From contig JBDTWS010000195.1 in NCBI GenBank assembly GCA_040006575.1, positions 1-6,522 on the forward strand: a stretch of DNA of 6,522 nt. Direction: 5' to 3'. The DNA is from UKL13-2 sp040006575 (lineage in GTDB: Bacteria; Pseudomonadota; Gammaproteobacteria; Burkholderiales; Usitatibacteraceae). Below the pieces are notes generated by a model that made no database searches, had not been told where the DNA came from, and saw nothing but the letters and a program-made list of their open reading frames with translations. The position numbers and the translations under genes are program-made. Below are positions 5,763 through 6,522 of the stretch, piece by piece. The first letter of the stretch is position 1. Each line of letters starts with the position of its first letter.

Positions 5763-5870
5763 CGCCGAATGCGGGATAATCACCCAGTGCGGTTTAATCC
5801 CTCAGTGCGGTTTAATCACCCAGAGCGGTTTAATCACCCAGTGCGGTTTAATCGCCCAGTGCGGTTTGAA
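5763..5870. repeat. 18-bp tandem repeat (minisatellite), five copies plus one degenerate
   Basis: The unit CACCCAGTGCGGTTTAAT occurs head to tail. Copies 1 (5781-5798) and 4 (5835-5852) are identical; copies 2 (5799-5816) and 3 (5817-5834) differ at two and one positions. Copy 5 (5853-5870) starts CG and ends GAA. The preceding 18 bases (5763-5780) match at 13 of 18 positions and look like a decayed copy. Each unit carries an in-phase TAA, so although 18 is a multiple of three the array does not encode a peptide repeat in that frame. It lies between the hydroxylase stop and the serine hydrolase. Confidence 0.95.
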
Positions 5871-5871
5871 G

Positions 5872-5898
5872 TTGCGGTTGTTCCAACGTCCCGATAAT
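5872..5898 (+). promoter_or_regulatory. Possible promoter for the serine hydrolase
   Basis: GATAAT (5893-5898) matches the -10 consensus at five of six positions. The best -35 candidate, TTGCGG (5872-5877), is 15 bp away, which is short. The perfect palindrome AATCCCGGGATT (5896-5907) overlaps the -10 end and the expected transcription start, where a repressor site would sit. The gene begins about 60 bp further on. Confidence 0.3.
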
Positions 5899-5965
5899 CC
5901 CGGGATTTCCGTCCTGCTGATTCAGGCAGTAACTCCCCCAAAAAATCACCTGCTGTGGAATGAAC

Positions 5966-6522
5966 ATGCTCCAACACGCCCGGTTGCTGCGCACCCCGTT
6001 TGCTTCAACGCTTTTTTCCGCACTTGTTTCCACGCTGCTGGGTTCAGCTGCCTGGGCGCAAACGCCTGCAAGGGCGTCCCCCTATTTCCCGCCGCCACAT
6101 GAATGGGAACATCGCGCCCCGGAAAAAGCCGGCATGGACGCCGCCGCGCTCGACGAAGCCATCCGCTTCGTCAAGACACACGACAATCCCGCGCCGCGCG
6201 ACCAGGCGCTGGCGCTGGCAAAAAGTTTCGGCGCCAACGAGCCGCATTTCGGCGGACTGATCGGCCCCACCAAAGTGCGCGCGCCGATCAACGGAATCAT
6301 CGTGCGTCGCGGCTACGTCGTCGCAGAGTGGGGCGATACGCAAAGCGTGGACATGGCGCACAGCGTCGCCAAGACGTTCCTGACCACGGTGGTAGGCCTG
6401 GCGGTGCAGAAAGGCCTGATTCGCGACGTCAACGACCGCGTAGGTCCGTATATGCCCGCCGATGTCACGCTGTTTGCTGCGCCGCATAACCAGCCGATCA
6501 CCTGGGACCACATGCTGCGCCA
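5966..6522 (+). CDS. Exported serine hydrolase, beta-lactamase/PBP fold, C-terminus beyond window
   Basis: The first 185 residues are present and the frame is open to the right edge. Residues 1-31 are a signal peptide with a basic start, a hydrophobic core (FSALVSTLLGSA) and an AWA|Q cleavage site, so the enzyme is periplasmic or secreted. The segment about 104-165 is typical of the class C beta-lactamase-related family (PF00144): NGIIVRRGYVVAEWG, then HSVAKTFLTTVVGLAVQKG with the catalytic SxxK tetrad S133-V-A-K136, then LIRDVNDRVGPYMP. The later YxN and KTG-like motifs would lie outside the window. Members include beta-lactamases, esterases and peptidases, so the substrate is open. The ATG at 5966 is preferred because GGA (5957-5959) lies six bases upstream; an in-frame ATG at 5960 would leave no spacing. 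Confidence 0.88.
   Translation, partial: MLQHARLLRTPFASTLFSALVSTLLGSAAWAQTPARASPYFPPPHEWEHRAPEKAGMDAAALDEAIRFVKTHDNPAPRDQALALAKSFGANEPHFGGLIGPTKVRAPINGIIVRRGYVVAEWGDTQSVDMAHSVAKTFLTTVVGLAVQKGLIRDVNDRVGPYMPADVTLFAAPHNQPITWDHMLR

Noticed and set aside
5763..5870. CRISPR array
   Set aside because: The 18-bp units are directly adjacent with no unique spacers and there are no cas genes, so this is a simple tandem repeat.
3207..5907. Shared AATCCCGG at the 3205 terminator and the 5896 palindrome
   Set aside because: The common core is only eight bases and both are self-complementary GC-rich elements; coincidence is sufficient.
5848..6033. Minus-strand 61-residue ORF opposite the hydrolase start
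   Set aside because: It ends inside the tandem repeat and overlaps the signal peptide coding region on the other strand, so it is best read as a shadow.

Overview
The window is chromosomal-looking, GC-rich DNA from a Gram-negative bacterium. A beta- or gammaproteobacterium fits best, judging from strong G/C third-position bias, an OPT transporter of the type common in Gram-negatives, a DUF3606 protein and an exported beta-lactamase-fold hydrolase. The order cannot be fixed from the sequence alone. I see no phage, plasmid, IS, CRISPR, tRNA or rRNA sequence.

Layout, left to right. Bases 1-145 hold an open frame on the minus strand that runs off the left edge, overlapped by a competing plus-strand reading; only one can be real. 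A GNAT acetyltransferase (186-674, +) follows, then a 742-residue OPT-family oligopeptide transporter (798-3026, +). Downstream, 3027-3429 has no large gene. It holds GC-rich short repeats, a possible 25-codon ORF with its own ribosome binding site, and a strong stem-loop terminator (3205-3242) with A and T tracts on its two sides. That terminator would also serve the convergent DUF3606 gene (3430-3735, -). A second terminator-like stem-loop (3786-3814) sits, unexpectedly, between the divergent DUF3606 gene and a membrane-anchored zinc-ribbon/glutaredoxin protein (3855-4418, +).

Bases 4419-4893 (475 bp) hold no convincing gene. Next is a membrane-bound di-iron fatty acid hydroxylase/sterol desaturase family protein (4894-5727, +). 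The intergenic DNA after it (5728-5965) carries an 18-bp tandem repeat: five clear copies plus one decayed copy. The last gene (5966 to the right edge, +) is the N-terminal part of an exported serine hydrolase of the beta-lactamase/penicillin-binding fold, with a signal peptide and an SVAK active-site motif.

The genes do not form an obvious pathway or operon. Spacings are wide, strands change, and each gene seems to have its own transcription unit. No new defence or mobile system is apparent. The points most worth checking are the tandem repeat, the zinc-ribbon/glutaredoxin architecture, the small ORF beside the terminator, and the stem-loop in a divergent promoter region.
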